Both the position numbers and the translations under genes were made by a program. Under the pieces are notes generated by a model. The model was not told the DNA's origin. It searched no databases and worked only from the letters and a program-made list of their open reading frames with translations. From Candidatus Dormiibacterota bacterium (GTDB lineage: Bacteria > Chloroflexota > Dormibacteria > Aeolococcales > Bog-877): a stretch of 5,481 nucleotides of DNA. The stretch spans positions 1-5,481 of the forward strand of contig PLDE01000072.1 of assembly GCA_003135035.1 (NCBI GenBank), given 5' to 3'. Shown here in pieces: positions 1 through 5,481 of the stretch. Each line of letters begins with the position of its first letter. The first letter of the stretch is position 1.

Positions 1-1
1 G

Positions 2-358
2 ATTGAGCCAGAGGCGCTCGAGGCCCTCTGGCATCCGTCGTCCGGGCCGCGGGCAGGCTGGCTGTTGTTTCGATCCAGCACCGGCGCTCGCTCAGCGACG
101 GTTGAACCGGAGGCGCTGCCGCCCCAGTTGTGGTTTGAAGGAGGCGGCCAGAGAACCATCGCTGTTCTGGCCGAGTCAGCCGGTTGGGCACAAAGTCGGG
201 CTGCGGCGGTGGCTCTGTTCGAGCTGCCCCCGGGGGATGTCGCCGACCGACCCGAGCTGGCACGGTGCGGGCTCACCGTGGACGGTCGCGAGATCTCGAG
301 CGAGCTGCCGCCAGGTTGGCTGGACGGTCCGCGGGCTGCACCTGCGACGCGTGGTTAG
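2..358 (+). CDS. C-terminal part of an unrecognised protein, 5' end outside the window
   Basis: An open frame enters from the left edge and ends at TAG (356-358), giving 118 visible residues. It is chosen over the overlapping frames because its codons are mostly G/C-ending and its composition is normal, whereas the competing frame from base 3 is arginine-rich and looks like a shadow. I do not recognise the family. The visible part has short hydrophobic strand-like stretches (AGWLLF, RTIAVLAES, AAAVALFELP) and a Pro/Gly-rich end, with no membrane segment or catalytic motif I can name. A short internal similarity is visible: IEPEAL followed by LW at residues 1-10, and VEPEAL followed by LW at residues 34-43. 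The next gene starts 3 bases after the stop, so the two are almost certainly cotranscribed and may be translationally coupled. That makes this a candidate partner of the chelatase-like proteins. The coding call is fairly sure; the function is unknown. Confidence 0.7.
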   Translation: MEPEALEALWHPSSGPRAGWLLFRSSTGARSATVEPEALPPQLWFEGGGQRTIAVLAESAGWAQSRAAAVALFELPPGDVADRPELARCGLTVDGREISSELPPGWLDGPRAAPATRG

Positions 359-361
359 CCG

Positions 362-2527
362 GTGAGCGTCCGGGTGAGCCCGCCCTCGGCGGCTCCCGGG
401 CAACTGGACCAGACAACCTTCTCCGGCGTTGTCGGGCAAGAGCGAATGAAGCTCGCCCTGCTCCTGGCGGCGGTTGAGCCCCGCATCGGCGGGGTCCTCA
501 TCCGCGGGGAGCGGGGAACCGCCAAATCGACTCTGGTCCGAGCCTTGGCGGCGATCCTGCCCGACCAAGAACAGGTCGCCGACTGCCCCTATCGCTGCTC
601 CCCGCATGGCCCCGACCAGTGCGAGGACTGCTTGGGGCGGGTGGCGAGGGGAGAGGAACTGCCGGTGGTGGTCCGGCCCACCCGGGTCGTCGATCTGCCC
701 CTCGGGGCTTCCGAGGACAGGATCGTCGGATCCATCGATCTCGAGCTGGCGCTGAGGCTGGGGCAGAAGGCATTCCAGCCCGGTCTCCTGGCCGAGGCCA
801 ATCGCCAAGTTCTCTACGTGGACGAGGTGAACCTCCTCGAGCACCACCTGGTCGACGTTCTGCTCGACGCCGCCGCTTCGGGAGTCAATCTCGTGGAGCG
901 CGAAGAGATCTCCATCGGCCATCCCTCTCGCTTCGTTCTGGTCGGGACAATGAACCCGGAGGAGGGCGATCTGCGACCCCAGTTGCTCGATCGGTTCGGG
1001 CTCTGCGTCGAGGTCTCCGGGCTGCGCGGCCTGGAGGACCGCGTCGAGGTCATGCGCCGAGACGCAACCAAGTCCCGGGCATCCCGAGAGGATCGCCAGC
1101 TGGCCCAGCGAGTGCGGCGTGCCCAGGTACTGCTCGACCAGCTGGAGACGCCCGATGTGGTGATCCGGATGGCGGCCGCGATGAGCGTGGACCAGGAGGT
1201 CATCGGCCACCGCTCGGACCTGGTCCTGGTTCGGGCAGCCCAGGCGCGACGCGCCCTGGAGGCGGCGCTGGTGGATGATCCAGCGCCGGAGGAGCTGGCC
1301 GTCAGCCTGGCCGACCTCGCCGATGTTGCCGAGCTGGCCCTGGTCCATCGGCGCCGCTCGATGGGAGGCAGCCTGGCGGAGGCGCCTGAGGGGATCGCGG
1401 AGGCACCGACGGAGCTAACGGCACCGCCCAGCGAGCCAGGCCTTCCCGACCCCGACCGAAGCGCCGGGTTGAGCGGCGAAGCCACCTCCGACAGCGCCGA
1501 CGCGGAAGGGGACGGCTCCCCGCAGAGCGAGGTCCAGGCTGGGGCAGATCTCGGCGGAAGCACCGACTCCCGGCCGGGGCCGCCAACCGCCGACGAGGTG
1601 GCCGTGGAGCAGGGCTTCGAGGTGGGCAGAATCCAGCTCCCCCGCGAGCGGCTGCGCCGGCGGGGCATGGGCCGGCGCAGCCAGACGACGTCGAGAGACC
1701 GCCGGGGACGCTATGTGGGGGCGCGCGAGGTCGAGCATCCCAGCGACCTCGCCCTCGATGCCACCCTGCGGGCGGCGGCACCGCACCAGCTAGCGCGCCG
1801 AGCCCGCAGCGGCGAGGAGGGTCACCAGCTGCAGCTGGAGGCCCAGGACCTGCGTCAGAAGGTCCGGCAGCGCCGGATCGGCAATCTCATCCTCTTCGCG
1901 GTCGACGCGTCGGCGAGCATGGATGCCGAGCAGCGCATGGACGCCACCCGGAGCGCCATCTTCGCCCTGCTCAAAGACGCCTACGTCCGCCGCGACCGGG
2001 TGGCGCTCATCTCCTTCTCCGGCCGCACCGCCCAGGTCGTGCTCCGGCCCACCTCGAGCGTCGATCTGGCCGAGCGTCGGCTGAGCCGGATCGCCGTGGG
2101 CGGCACGACTCCGCTCACCCACGGCCTGACTACCGCTCTCCACCTGGTCGAGAGCGAACGGCGGCGTGATCCCGAGGTGCTGCCACTGTTGGTGTTGATC
2201 AGCGACGGGCGGGGAAACATCAGTTTCGGCGGCGAAGAGCCCCTCTTGGAGGCGCAGCGGCTGGCCGATCAGATCCGGAGGGAGGGAATCCGCTCTTTGG
2301 TGATCGACTCCTCCCGCGATCACCTGCCGCACCCGACTCGCTCCCGTCCGACTGGCTCCGGATCGCCCCGCTTCGCCGGCTACAACTTCAACGCCTGCGT
2401 CGACCTGGCGGACCGGATGGGGGCTGCCTATTTCGGGCTCTTCGACCTCTCCGAAGGCGCCATCCTGCGCCCCGTCGCGGAGGCGCTGCGCCAGTCCCCG
2501 TCGGGCGGGCGCGCCAGCTCCCTCTGA
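362..2527 (+). CDS. bchD: ChlD/BchD-type metal chelatase subunit: AAA+ ATPase fused to VWA domain (Mg/Co chelatase family)
   Basis: This 721-residue protein has the layout of the D subunit of class I chelatases, which pairs with the I subunit in a cytoplasmic AAA+ motor driving metal insertion by a large H/N subunit. The AAA+ domain covers roughly residues 18-330: Walker [10 protein letters not shown] (49-57, K55), Walker [10 protein letters not shown] (151-159, D154/E155), a sensor-1 region [13 protein letters not shown] (195-207) and the conserved LLDRFGL (208-214). Four cysteines (75, 79, 87, 90) lie between the Walker motifs. Residues about 336-412 are a Pro/Ala/Ser/acidic linker, and 428-475 a basic conserved stretch typical of the family. 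The VWA domain starts near 506: MIDAS D515-x-S517-x-S519, T583 in GGTTPL and D615 in ISDGRGN. Many BchD proteins have a degenerate ATPase; here the motifs are intact, resembling the fused actinobacterial 'cobaltochelatase subunit' type. The start is GTG at 362; GTG at 374 is also possible, and neither has a clear Shine-Dalgarno. The symbol is a family label; the metal (Mg or Co) is not determined. Confidence 0.9.
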   Translation: MSVRVSPPSAAPGQLDQTTFSGVVGQERMKLALLLAAVEPRIGGVLIRGERGTAKSTLVRALAAILPDQEQVADCPYRCSPHGPDQCEDCLGRVARGEELPVVVRPTRVVDLPLGASEDRIVGSIDLELALRLGQKAFQPGLLAEANRQVLYVDEVNLLEHHLVDVLLDAAASGVNLVEREEISIGHPSRFVLVGTMNPEEGDLRPQLLDRFGLCVEVSGLRGLEDRVEVMRRDATKSRASREDRQLAQRVRRAQVLLDQLETPDVVIRMAAAMSVDQEVIGHRSDLVLVRAAQARRALEAALVDDPAPEELAVSLADLADVAELALVHRRRSMGGSLAEAPEGIAEAPTELTAPPSEPGLPDPDRSAGLSGEATSDSADAEGDGSPQSEVQAGADLGGSTDSRPGPPTADEVAVEQGFEVGRIQLPRERLRRRGMGRRSQTTSRDRRGRYVGAREVEHPSDLALDATLRAAAPHQLARRARSGEEGHQLQLEAQDLRQKVRQRRIGNLILFAVDASASMDAEQRMDATRSAIFALLKDAYVRRDRVALISFSGRTAQVVLRPTSSVDLAERRLSRIAVGGTTPLTHGLTTALHLVESERRRDPEVLPLLVLISDGRGNISFGGEEPLLEAQRLADQIRREGIRSLVIDSSRDHLPHPTRSRPTGSGSPRFAGYNFNACVDLADRMGAAYFGLFDLSEGAILRPVAEALRQSPSGGRASSL

Positions 2528-2539
2528 GACAATCGCGCC

Positions 2540-3568
2540 ATGGCTGAGATACGCAGCGTCTATCCCTTCACCGCCTTGGTCGGCCAGAGCCAGATGCGCT
2601 TGGCTTTGGAGCTGAACGCGGTCAACCCGGCTATCGGCGGGGTGCTCATCCGGGGCGAGAAGGGCACCGCCAAGTCGACCGCGGTGAGGGCCCTGGCTCG
2701 ACTCCTGCCCGAGCTGGAGGTAGTCATCGGCTGCCACTTCGGATGTGACCCTGGTAGCGAAGCCATGTGCGCCGACTGCCAGTCGCGCCTGGCCGCTGGA
2801 GAGCAGTTGGAGGTGACCCGGCGCCAGATGCGGGTGGTCGAGCTGCCGATCAACGCCTCCGAGGACCGGGTGGTCGGCTCGATCGACCTGGAGGCGGCCA
2901 TCCACTCCGGGCAGCGCCGCTTTGAGCCGGGGGTCCTGGCCGAGGCCAACCGGCAGATCCTCTATGTGGACGAGGTCAACCTGCTCGACGACCACATCGT
3001 CGATGTGCTGCTCGATGCCGCCGCCATGGGGGTGAACGTGGTCGAGCGCGAGGGGATCTCGGTTTGGCACCCGTCGCGCTTCATCCTGGTGGGCACCATG
3101 AACCCCGAGGAGGGGGATCTCCGACCGCAGCTGCTCGATCGCTTCGGGCTCTGCGTCGACGTCTCGGGCATCGTCAACATCCCCGAGCGGGTGGAGATAG
3201 TCCAGCGCCGCGAGCGCTTCGAGGACGACCCCGAGGGCTTCGCCGCCGAATGGGAGGAGGAGGAGGCGAAGGAGCGTGCGCAGATCGATCGGGCGATCGC
3301 AGCGCTGCCCAAGATCGAGACCACCCGGCCGGTGCTGGAGGCGATCGCTCGCCTCGCCATCGAGCTCGAGGTTGACGGTCACCGCGCCGACCTGGTCGCC
3401 CGCAAGGCGGCCCAGGCATACGCTGCCCTCGAGGGCCTGCCTCGAGTCGGGCTGTCCGAGGTGGCTGCGGTCGCTGCCATGGTGCTGGCTCATCGGGTCC
3501 ACTCGCGGCCGGGCCAGCGCCCGCACGACATCGCCGCGTCGACCCGGCGGGTTCTCAGCGAGGCTTGA
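2540..3568 (+). CDS. bchI: ChlI/BchI-type metal chelatase AAA+ ATPase subunit
   Basis: This 342-residue protein matches the usual length of magnesium chelatase I subunits, the hexamer-forming ATPase that docks on the D subunit. Visible motifs are Walker [10 protein letters not shown] (39-47, K45), the family beta-hairpin region around [16 protein letters not shown] (101-116), Walker [10 protein letters not shown] (141-149, D144/E145), the sensor-1 region [13 protein letters not shown] (185-197) and LLDRFGL (198-204). The C-terminal helical lid includes [19 protein letters not shown] (280-298), where the sensor-2 arginine of the family lies. A four-cysteine motif (C65, C69, C77, C80) lies between the Walker motifs. 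A Glu-rich charged stretch (about 227-247) lies before the lid. ATG at 2540 is 12 bases after the upstream stop, with no clear Shine-Dalgarno, which suggests coupling to the D gene. The ATPase core aligns without gaps to that of the D protein at about 68% identity, so the two probably arose by duplication. The family assignment is firm; magnesium versus cobalt is open because no large subunit is in view. Confidence 0.92.
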   Translation: MAEIRSVYPFTALVGQSQMRLALELNAVNPAIGGVLIRGEKGTAKSTAVRALARLLPELEVVIGCHFGCDPGSEAMCADCQSRLAAGEQLEVTRRQMRVVELPINASEDRVVGSIDLEAAIHSGQRRFEPGVLAEANRQILYVDEVNLLDDHIVDVLLDAAAMGVNVVEREGISVWHPSRFILVGTMNPEEGDLRPQLLDRFGLCVDVSGIVNIPERVEIVQRRERFEDDPEGFAAEWEEEEAKERAQIDRAIAALPKIETTRPVLEAIARLAIELEVDGHRADLVARKAAQAYAALEGLPRVGLSEVAAVAAMVLAHRVHSRPGQRPHDIAASTRRVLSEA

Positions 3569-3605
3569 GTTGGACTTGGTCATGTCGCAGCTGACTGAGG
3601 GAACT

Positions 3606-3621
3606 TTGACGGAAGCGTCAC
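3606..3621. repeat. Imperfect inverted repeat TGACG-N4-CGTCA, possible operator
   Basis: TGACG (3607-3611) and CGTCA (3616-3620) are perfect 5-base inverted arms around GAAG. The whole string TTGACGGA-AG-CGTCAC closely resembles TTGACGGA-CTC-CGTCAC at 5045-5061, upstream of the lipoprotein gene. It could be a protein-binding site in front of the DUF2795 gene; TTGACG could also be a -35 element, but no matching -10 is seen. The repeat itself is directly visible; the role is inferred. Confidence 0.35.
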
Positions 3622-3668
3622 GCTCGACTGAACTTCGCGAAGTCGCTGCTAGGTTTTTTGAGCCGGTC

Positions 3669-3712
3669 GTGGTTCGGGGACCGTCCTCCCACTCCGGTGG
3701 GACCCCGGCCAC
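3669..3712 (+). other. GC-rich stem-loop
   Basis: An inner hairpin pairs TCCCAC (3687-3692) with GTGGGA (3697-3702) around a TCCG loop. It is flanked by an outer stem in which GGGG (3676-3679) pairs with CCCC (3703-3706), and GTGGTT (3669-3674) pairs with GGCCAC (3707-3712) using two G-U pairs. An alternative outer pairing is GACCGT (3679-3684) with ACGGTC (3711-3716). There is no following T tract, so it is not a canonical intrinsic terminator. It could protect or end the chelatase mRNA, or lie in the leader of the DUF2795 gene, whose ATG is 26 bases downstream. Confidence 0.4.
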
Positions 3713-3738
3713 GGTCGGTGTTCCACTTGCCAGTAGCG

Positions 3739-4170
3739 ATGACTGACGTCCCGGAGCTGGGAGACCTCGTCCCCGTCCAGCCCGAGGAGTTGCTCACCCG
3801 AGGGGCTCTGGGGGCACCGGGCCGGCTGCGTATCGAGGTTGGCCTGACCGAGCCGCGCTTCGCCCGTCCCGAGGGCCGCCCGACCTCGAAGGATGAGCTG
3901 GCTCTTCTGCGTGCGCTGGGGGGCGTGTCCTACCCGGCCGACCGCGAGCGTCTGCTCGCCGAGGCCGGGCGCTGGCTGAACGGCCACGAGGAGCTGCGTC
4001 TGCGCCTGGCGGAACTGCCTGAGCTCATCTATGGAGGTGAGCTCGAGGTGCTGCGTCGCCTCGCTGAGCCGCGGCCAGAGGATGCGGTCATGGGCGCCGA
4101 TCAAGCACCCGACGCGGATGTGCCTTCCGCCGGGTCGGGGAACGAGGCAGGTAGCTCAGCCAGCCGGTAG
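3739..4170 (+). CDS. DUF2795-like domain protein, 143 residues
   Basis: Residues about 53-110 match the pattern I recall for DUF2795, a small helical domain common in actinobacteria. In order they show a leucine-rich helix (LALLRALGGV), the YPADRERLLAEA motif (65-76), a second helix ending in LAELPELIY (90-98), and EVLRRL (103-108). The function of DUF2795 is not established, so none is assigned. Residues 1-52 are charged and Pro/Gly-containing with no clear fold; residues about 112-143 are a low-complexity acidic/Ser/Gly tail. There is no signal peptide or membrane segment, so the protein is probably cytoplasmic. ATG at 3739 is chosen because it removes an unlikely Arg/Pro-rich extension back to TTG at 3658; no clear Shine-Dalgarno precedes it. 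The last 70 bases overlap the 3' end of the acetyltransferase gene on the opposite strand, within the disordered tails of both proteins. Domain assignment is from memory of the motif and is moderately sure. Confidence 0.72.
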   Translation: MTDVPELGDLVPVQPEELLTRGALGAPGRLRIEVGLTEPRFARPEGRPTSKDELALLRALGGVSYPADRERLLAEAGRWLNGHEELRLRLAELPELIYGGELEVLRRLAEPRPEDAVMGADQAPDADVPSAGSGNEAGSSASR

Positions 4171-4940
4171 CTGCGCGTCTCGGCGTCAAAGTCGATCACT
4201 TGAAGTCCCCGGGAAAGCGCCAACTGGAGGCCGTCGCGAAGCTCTCCCTGGAGCCGCTTCAGCTCGGCCGGATCCGCGCCATGGTGGGGCGGAAGTCCGT
4301 CGGGGACGTCGACCGAAGCGAGGTTGGCGCGCCTCCGCAGGCGCGCCAGTTCGACTTCCTCGGAGTTGCCGAGGAACCATTCGACGATGAGCCGATCGGT
4401 AGGCAGTCCGTGGCTGAGCGCATCGACCCGCTGGCCGTAGTAGTCGGCCCGGAAGGCCCGCGCCGTGGCCCCGAGCCGGCGCAGGTTGAAGTGGGCATTG
4501 CCAACCTGTGCGGGGTCGAAGGTCCAGACGATCCGGTCCATTCCCGCAGCCAGAACGGCCTGGCGCTGGGCCAACTTGAGCGCCCGGCCGACCCCGCTGT
4601 TGCGGAACTCCGAGAGCACTCCGGCGGCGTGCGAGCGATGGTAGTTGAGCCCGGATGACGTTCGTCCGGTAAAGCCGTAGGCGAACCCGATCGGCTCACC
4701 AGCGGACTTGGCCAGCAGCACCAGGCCCCCGGCCTCGGCCATGACTCGCAGCAGAGTGTTCGGGGTAGCGACCTCCGCTGAACCCCAGATCGTGCCCTGG
4801 AGCTCGTGGACGGCTTCGATCTGGTCCAGACTGCGGGCCTTGCAGATCTCGAACTGGCCGGTCTCCCCGGCCGAGCCGTCCCTGAGTTGGTCAGACACGG
4901 TCCATCGCGGCGAGCCTGACGGTCGCGTGCGACCTGCCAT
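4101..4940 (-). CDS. GNAT-superfamily acetyltransferase, COG3375-like
   Basis: This 279-residue protein is a GNAT-fold acyltransferase, expected to transfer an acetyl group from acetyl-CoA to an unknown acceptor in the cytoplasm. The fold begins near residue 31 (FEICKARSLDQIEAVHELQGTIWG, split at 30-53) and continues through GGLVLLAK (71-78) and GEPIGFAYGF (81-90). The acetyl-CoA pyrophosphate-binding motif is R113-NSGVG-R119, after AAGVLSEF and before the helix LKLAQRQAVLAAG. IVWTFDPAQVGNAHFNLRRLG (137-157, read in two pieces) and GLPTDRLIVEWFL (178-190) are strong signatures of the 'predicted GNAT acetyltransferase' family COG3375, which is not biochemically assigned as far as I know. The fold ends near SYRLAE (257-262), followed by a Pro/Ala/Ser tail. 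The start is ATG at 4940; GTG for V15 is an alternative, and the first 28 residues are probably disordered. No strong Shine-Dalgarno is seen. The gene is divergent from the lipoprotein gene and convergent with the DUF2795 gene. Confidence 0.88.
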   Translation of the reverse strand: MAGRTRPSGSPRWTVSDQLRDGSAGETGQFEICKARSLDQIEAVHELQGTIWGSAEVATPNTLLRVMAEAGGLVLLAKSAGEPIGFAYGFTGRTSSGLNYHRSHAAGVLSEFRNSGVGRALKLAQRQAVLAAGMDRIVWTFDPAQVGNAHFNLRRLGATARAFRADYYGQRVDALSHGLPTDRLIVEWFLGNSEEVELARLRRRANLASVDVPDGLPPHHGADPAELKRLQGELRDGLQLALSRGLQVIDFDAETRSYRLAELPASFPDPAEGTSASGA

Positions 4941-5037
4941 CGAATCGAGCCAACTCTTTGTGCTCCGACTGCGTCCCGAATGAGCCGCTCCGGCGACTGG
5001 TGCGGCGCCCCTGGAGATTCTCTTTGTCGGGGCGGCA

Positions 5038-5060
5038 TCAAGACTTGACGGACTCCGTCA
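5038..5060. promoter_or_regulatory. Two overlapping palindromes, candidate operator
   Basis: TCAAG-A-CTTGA (5038-5048) and TGACGGA-C-TCCGTCA (5046-5060) are both perfect odd palindromes. They share three bases, and their centres (5043 and 5053) are exactly 10 bases apart, about one helical turn. The second covers most of the -35 hexamer and part of the spacer of the lipoprotein promoter, so a bound regulator would be expected to block RNA polymerase. The region also lies upstream of the divergent acetyltransferase gene. The symmetry is directly visible; the regulator is unknown. Confidence 0.55.
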
Positions 5061-5073
5061 CCGAGGGTACCTT
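5045..5073 (+). promoter_or_regulatory. Candidate housekeeping-type promoter of the lipoprotein gene
   Basis: A -35 hexamer TTGACG (5045-5050, five of six to TTGACA) is followed after 17 bases by TACCTT (5068-5073), which fits the actinobacterial -10 pattern TANNNT. Transcription would start near 5080, leaving a leader of only about a dozen bases that contains the ribosome binding site. The -35 lies inside a palindrome. Confidence 0.6.
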
Positions 5074-5080
5074 ACCGGCC

Positions 5081-5085
5081 GGAGG
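5081..5085 (+). promoter_or_regulatory. Ribosome binding site of the lipoprotein gene
   Basis: GGAGG lies 7 bases before ATG at 5093. It is the only strong Shine-Dalgarno sequence in front of a gene in this window and fixes the lipoprotein start. Confidence 0.75.
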
Positions 5086-5092
5086 CGGATAG

Positions 5093-5481
5093 ATGACCAG
5101 AGCCAGACGGTCAGGCTACGCGACCATCTCGGTCCTGGCGGTTGGCCTAGCGGTCGCCATCGTCCTGGCCGGCTGCGGCCCGGTGTCAGGTTCCGCTTCC
5201 CACACTGGGTCACGGGGCGCTTCCCAGAAGGTGACCCAGCTGATGCTCCTCTCGAGCTTCTGGCATGGCTTCGGTCTGGTCGGACCGCCGCTGACGACGT
5301 CGTGTTCTGAGGGCGGCAGACAAGTGACCCTGCGGGGGGCGTTTGGTCCAGAGCTAGCTGACATCCAGCTGCGAGGTCTGCGTCCAGGTAAGCATTACGC
5401 GTTTTACGCGTACCAGAGCCCGACCAGTGCAACCGTCCGGGTTACTCAGACGGGTCCTGTGGCCACCCAGGCCGACAGCAA
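5093..5481 (+). CDS. Putative secreted lipoprotein, 3' end outside the window
   Basis: The frame opens at ATG 5093 behind GGAGG and stays open for 129 codons to the window edge. The N-terminus is a clear lipoprotein signal peptide: basic n-region (MTRARRSGY), hydrophobic stretch 10-25 and lipobox L25-A-G-C28, where signal peptidase II would cut and C28 would be lipidated, anchoring the protein outside the cytoplasmic membrane. A Ser/Gly-rich spacer follows (29-46). Residues 47-65 are mildly hydrophobic (KVTQLMLLSSFWHGFGLVG). From about 77 the pattern RQVTLRGAF, DIQLRGLRPGKHYAFYAY, ATVRVTQTG looks like beta strands of an immunoglobulin/fibronectin-III-like sandwich, including a 'GLxPGxxY' turn. 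That fold call is tentative, and no enzyme or transport function can be named. It has its own promoter and a probable operator, so expression may be controlled. It shares its upstream region with the divergent acetyltransferase. Confidence 0.8.
   Translation, partial: MTRARRSGYATISVLAVGLAVAIVLAGCGPVSGSASHTGSRGASQKVTQLMLLSSFWHGFGLVGPPLTTSCSEGGRQVTLRGAFGPELADIQLRGLRPGKHYAFYAYQSPTSATVRVTQTGPVATQADS

Larger units (their letters stand above)
3569..3738. other. 170-base intergenic region between the chelatase genes and the DUF2795 gene
   Basis: No gene is seen here. The region holds an imperfect inverted repeat with a -35-like TTGACG (3606-3611), a perfect 12-base palindrome ACTTCGCGAAGT (3632-3643), a T6 run (3654-3659) and a GC-rich stem-loop (3669-3712). 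A TANNNT hexamer TAGGTT (3650-3655) could be a -10, but no good -35 sits 16-18 bases upstream of it, and no TANNNT sits 16-18 bases after TTGACG. It probably contains the end of the chelatase transcript and the promoter of the next gene, but neither can be fixed from the sequence. Confidence 0.5.

Noticed and set aside
3..365. 120-residue plus-strand frame at the left edge
   Set aside because: Arg/Cys/Pro/Trp-rich composition typical of a shadow frame; the frame ending at 358 has normal composition and meets the next gene in operon fashion.
176..1348. 390-residue open frame on the minus strand
   Set aside because: It is antisense to the well-supported ATPase domain of the D subunit; long antisense frames are expected from G/C-ending codons, and its translation has no recognisable domain.
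3625..3659. Intrinsic terminator for the chelatase genes
   Set aside because: A 5-base stem (CGACT/AGTCG) is followed by T6, but the T run starts 8 bases after the stem and the loop is 11 bases, so it does not fit a canonical terminator.
1790..3712. 640-residue open frame on the minus strand
   Set aside because: It lies opposite the VWA domain and the whole I-subunit gene and shows mirrored low-complexity Asp/Gly/Leu/His composition; a shadow of codon bias.
3658..3738. Upstream TTG start for the DUF2795 gene
   Set aside because: The added 27 residues are Arg/Pro-rich and derive from the stem-loop region; ATG at 3739 gives a more normal N-terminus.
4200..4658. 152-residue plus-strand frame opposite the acetyltransferase
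   Set aside because: The minus strand encodes clear GNAT motifs over the same bases; this frame has no motif.
4941..5040. Promoter for the acetyltransferase on the minus strand
   Set aside because: TTGATG (complement of 5036-5041) could be a -35, but no TANNNT -10 occurs at a suitable distance; not strong enough to annotate.
5058..5432. 124-residue minus-strand frame opposite the lipoprotein
   Set aside because: The plus strand here has a strong ribosome binding site, signal peptide and lipobox; the minus frame has none of these and is Arg/Pro/Ser-rich.

Overview
The window is GC-rich DNA with a strong bias to G or C at third codon positions and densely packed genes. A DUF2795-type protein beside a COG3375-type GNAT acetyltransferase, GTG start use, and several starts without a clear Shine-Dalgarno sequence all fit a high-GC actinobacterium, possibly from an uncultured or Acidimicrobiia-like lineage. 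This placement is inferred from gene content and composition only; no rRNA or other marker gene is present.

Layout. Bases 2-358 hold the C-terminal end of an unrecognised protein. It is followed after 3 bases by a 721-residue protein (362-2527) with a ChlI/BchI-type AAA+ ATPase at the N-terminus, a low-complexity linker and a ChlD/BchD-type VWA domain with an intact MIDAS. After a 12-base gap comes a 342-residue stand-alone ChlI/BchI-type AAA+ ATPase (2540-3568). These three genes look like one transcription unit. A 170-base gap with inverted repeats and a GC-rich stem-loop separates them from a 143-residue DUF2795-like protein (3739-4170). That gene runs convergently into a GNAT acetyltransferase on the minus strand (4101-4940), overlapping it by 70 bases. 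A divergent region (4941-5092) with a good promoter, two overlapping palindromes and a strong ribosome binding site drives a lipoprotein that runs off the right edge (5093 onward).

How the genes work together. The I and D proteins have the architecture of the ATP-driven motor of class I metal chelatases: magnesium chelatase in chlorophyll synthesis, cobaltochelatase in B12 synthesis. The motor powers a large porphyrin- or corrin-binding subunit (BchH/ChlH/CobN) that is not in this window, so the metal and the pathway cannot be assigned. The two AAA+ domains are close paralogues (about 68% identical by hand count, no gaps), both keep their nucleotide-binding motifs, and both carry the same four-cysteine motif. 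The acetyltransferase, DUF2795 protein and lipoprotein have no evident link to the chelatase pair.

I see no mobile element, CRISPR array, tRNA or rRNA. Most of the window is ordinary chromosomal sequence. The main points for follow-up are the chelatase pair with its uncharacterised upstream partner and the palindromic control region at 5038-5060.
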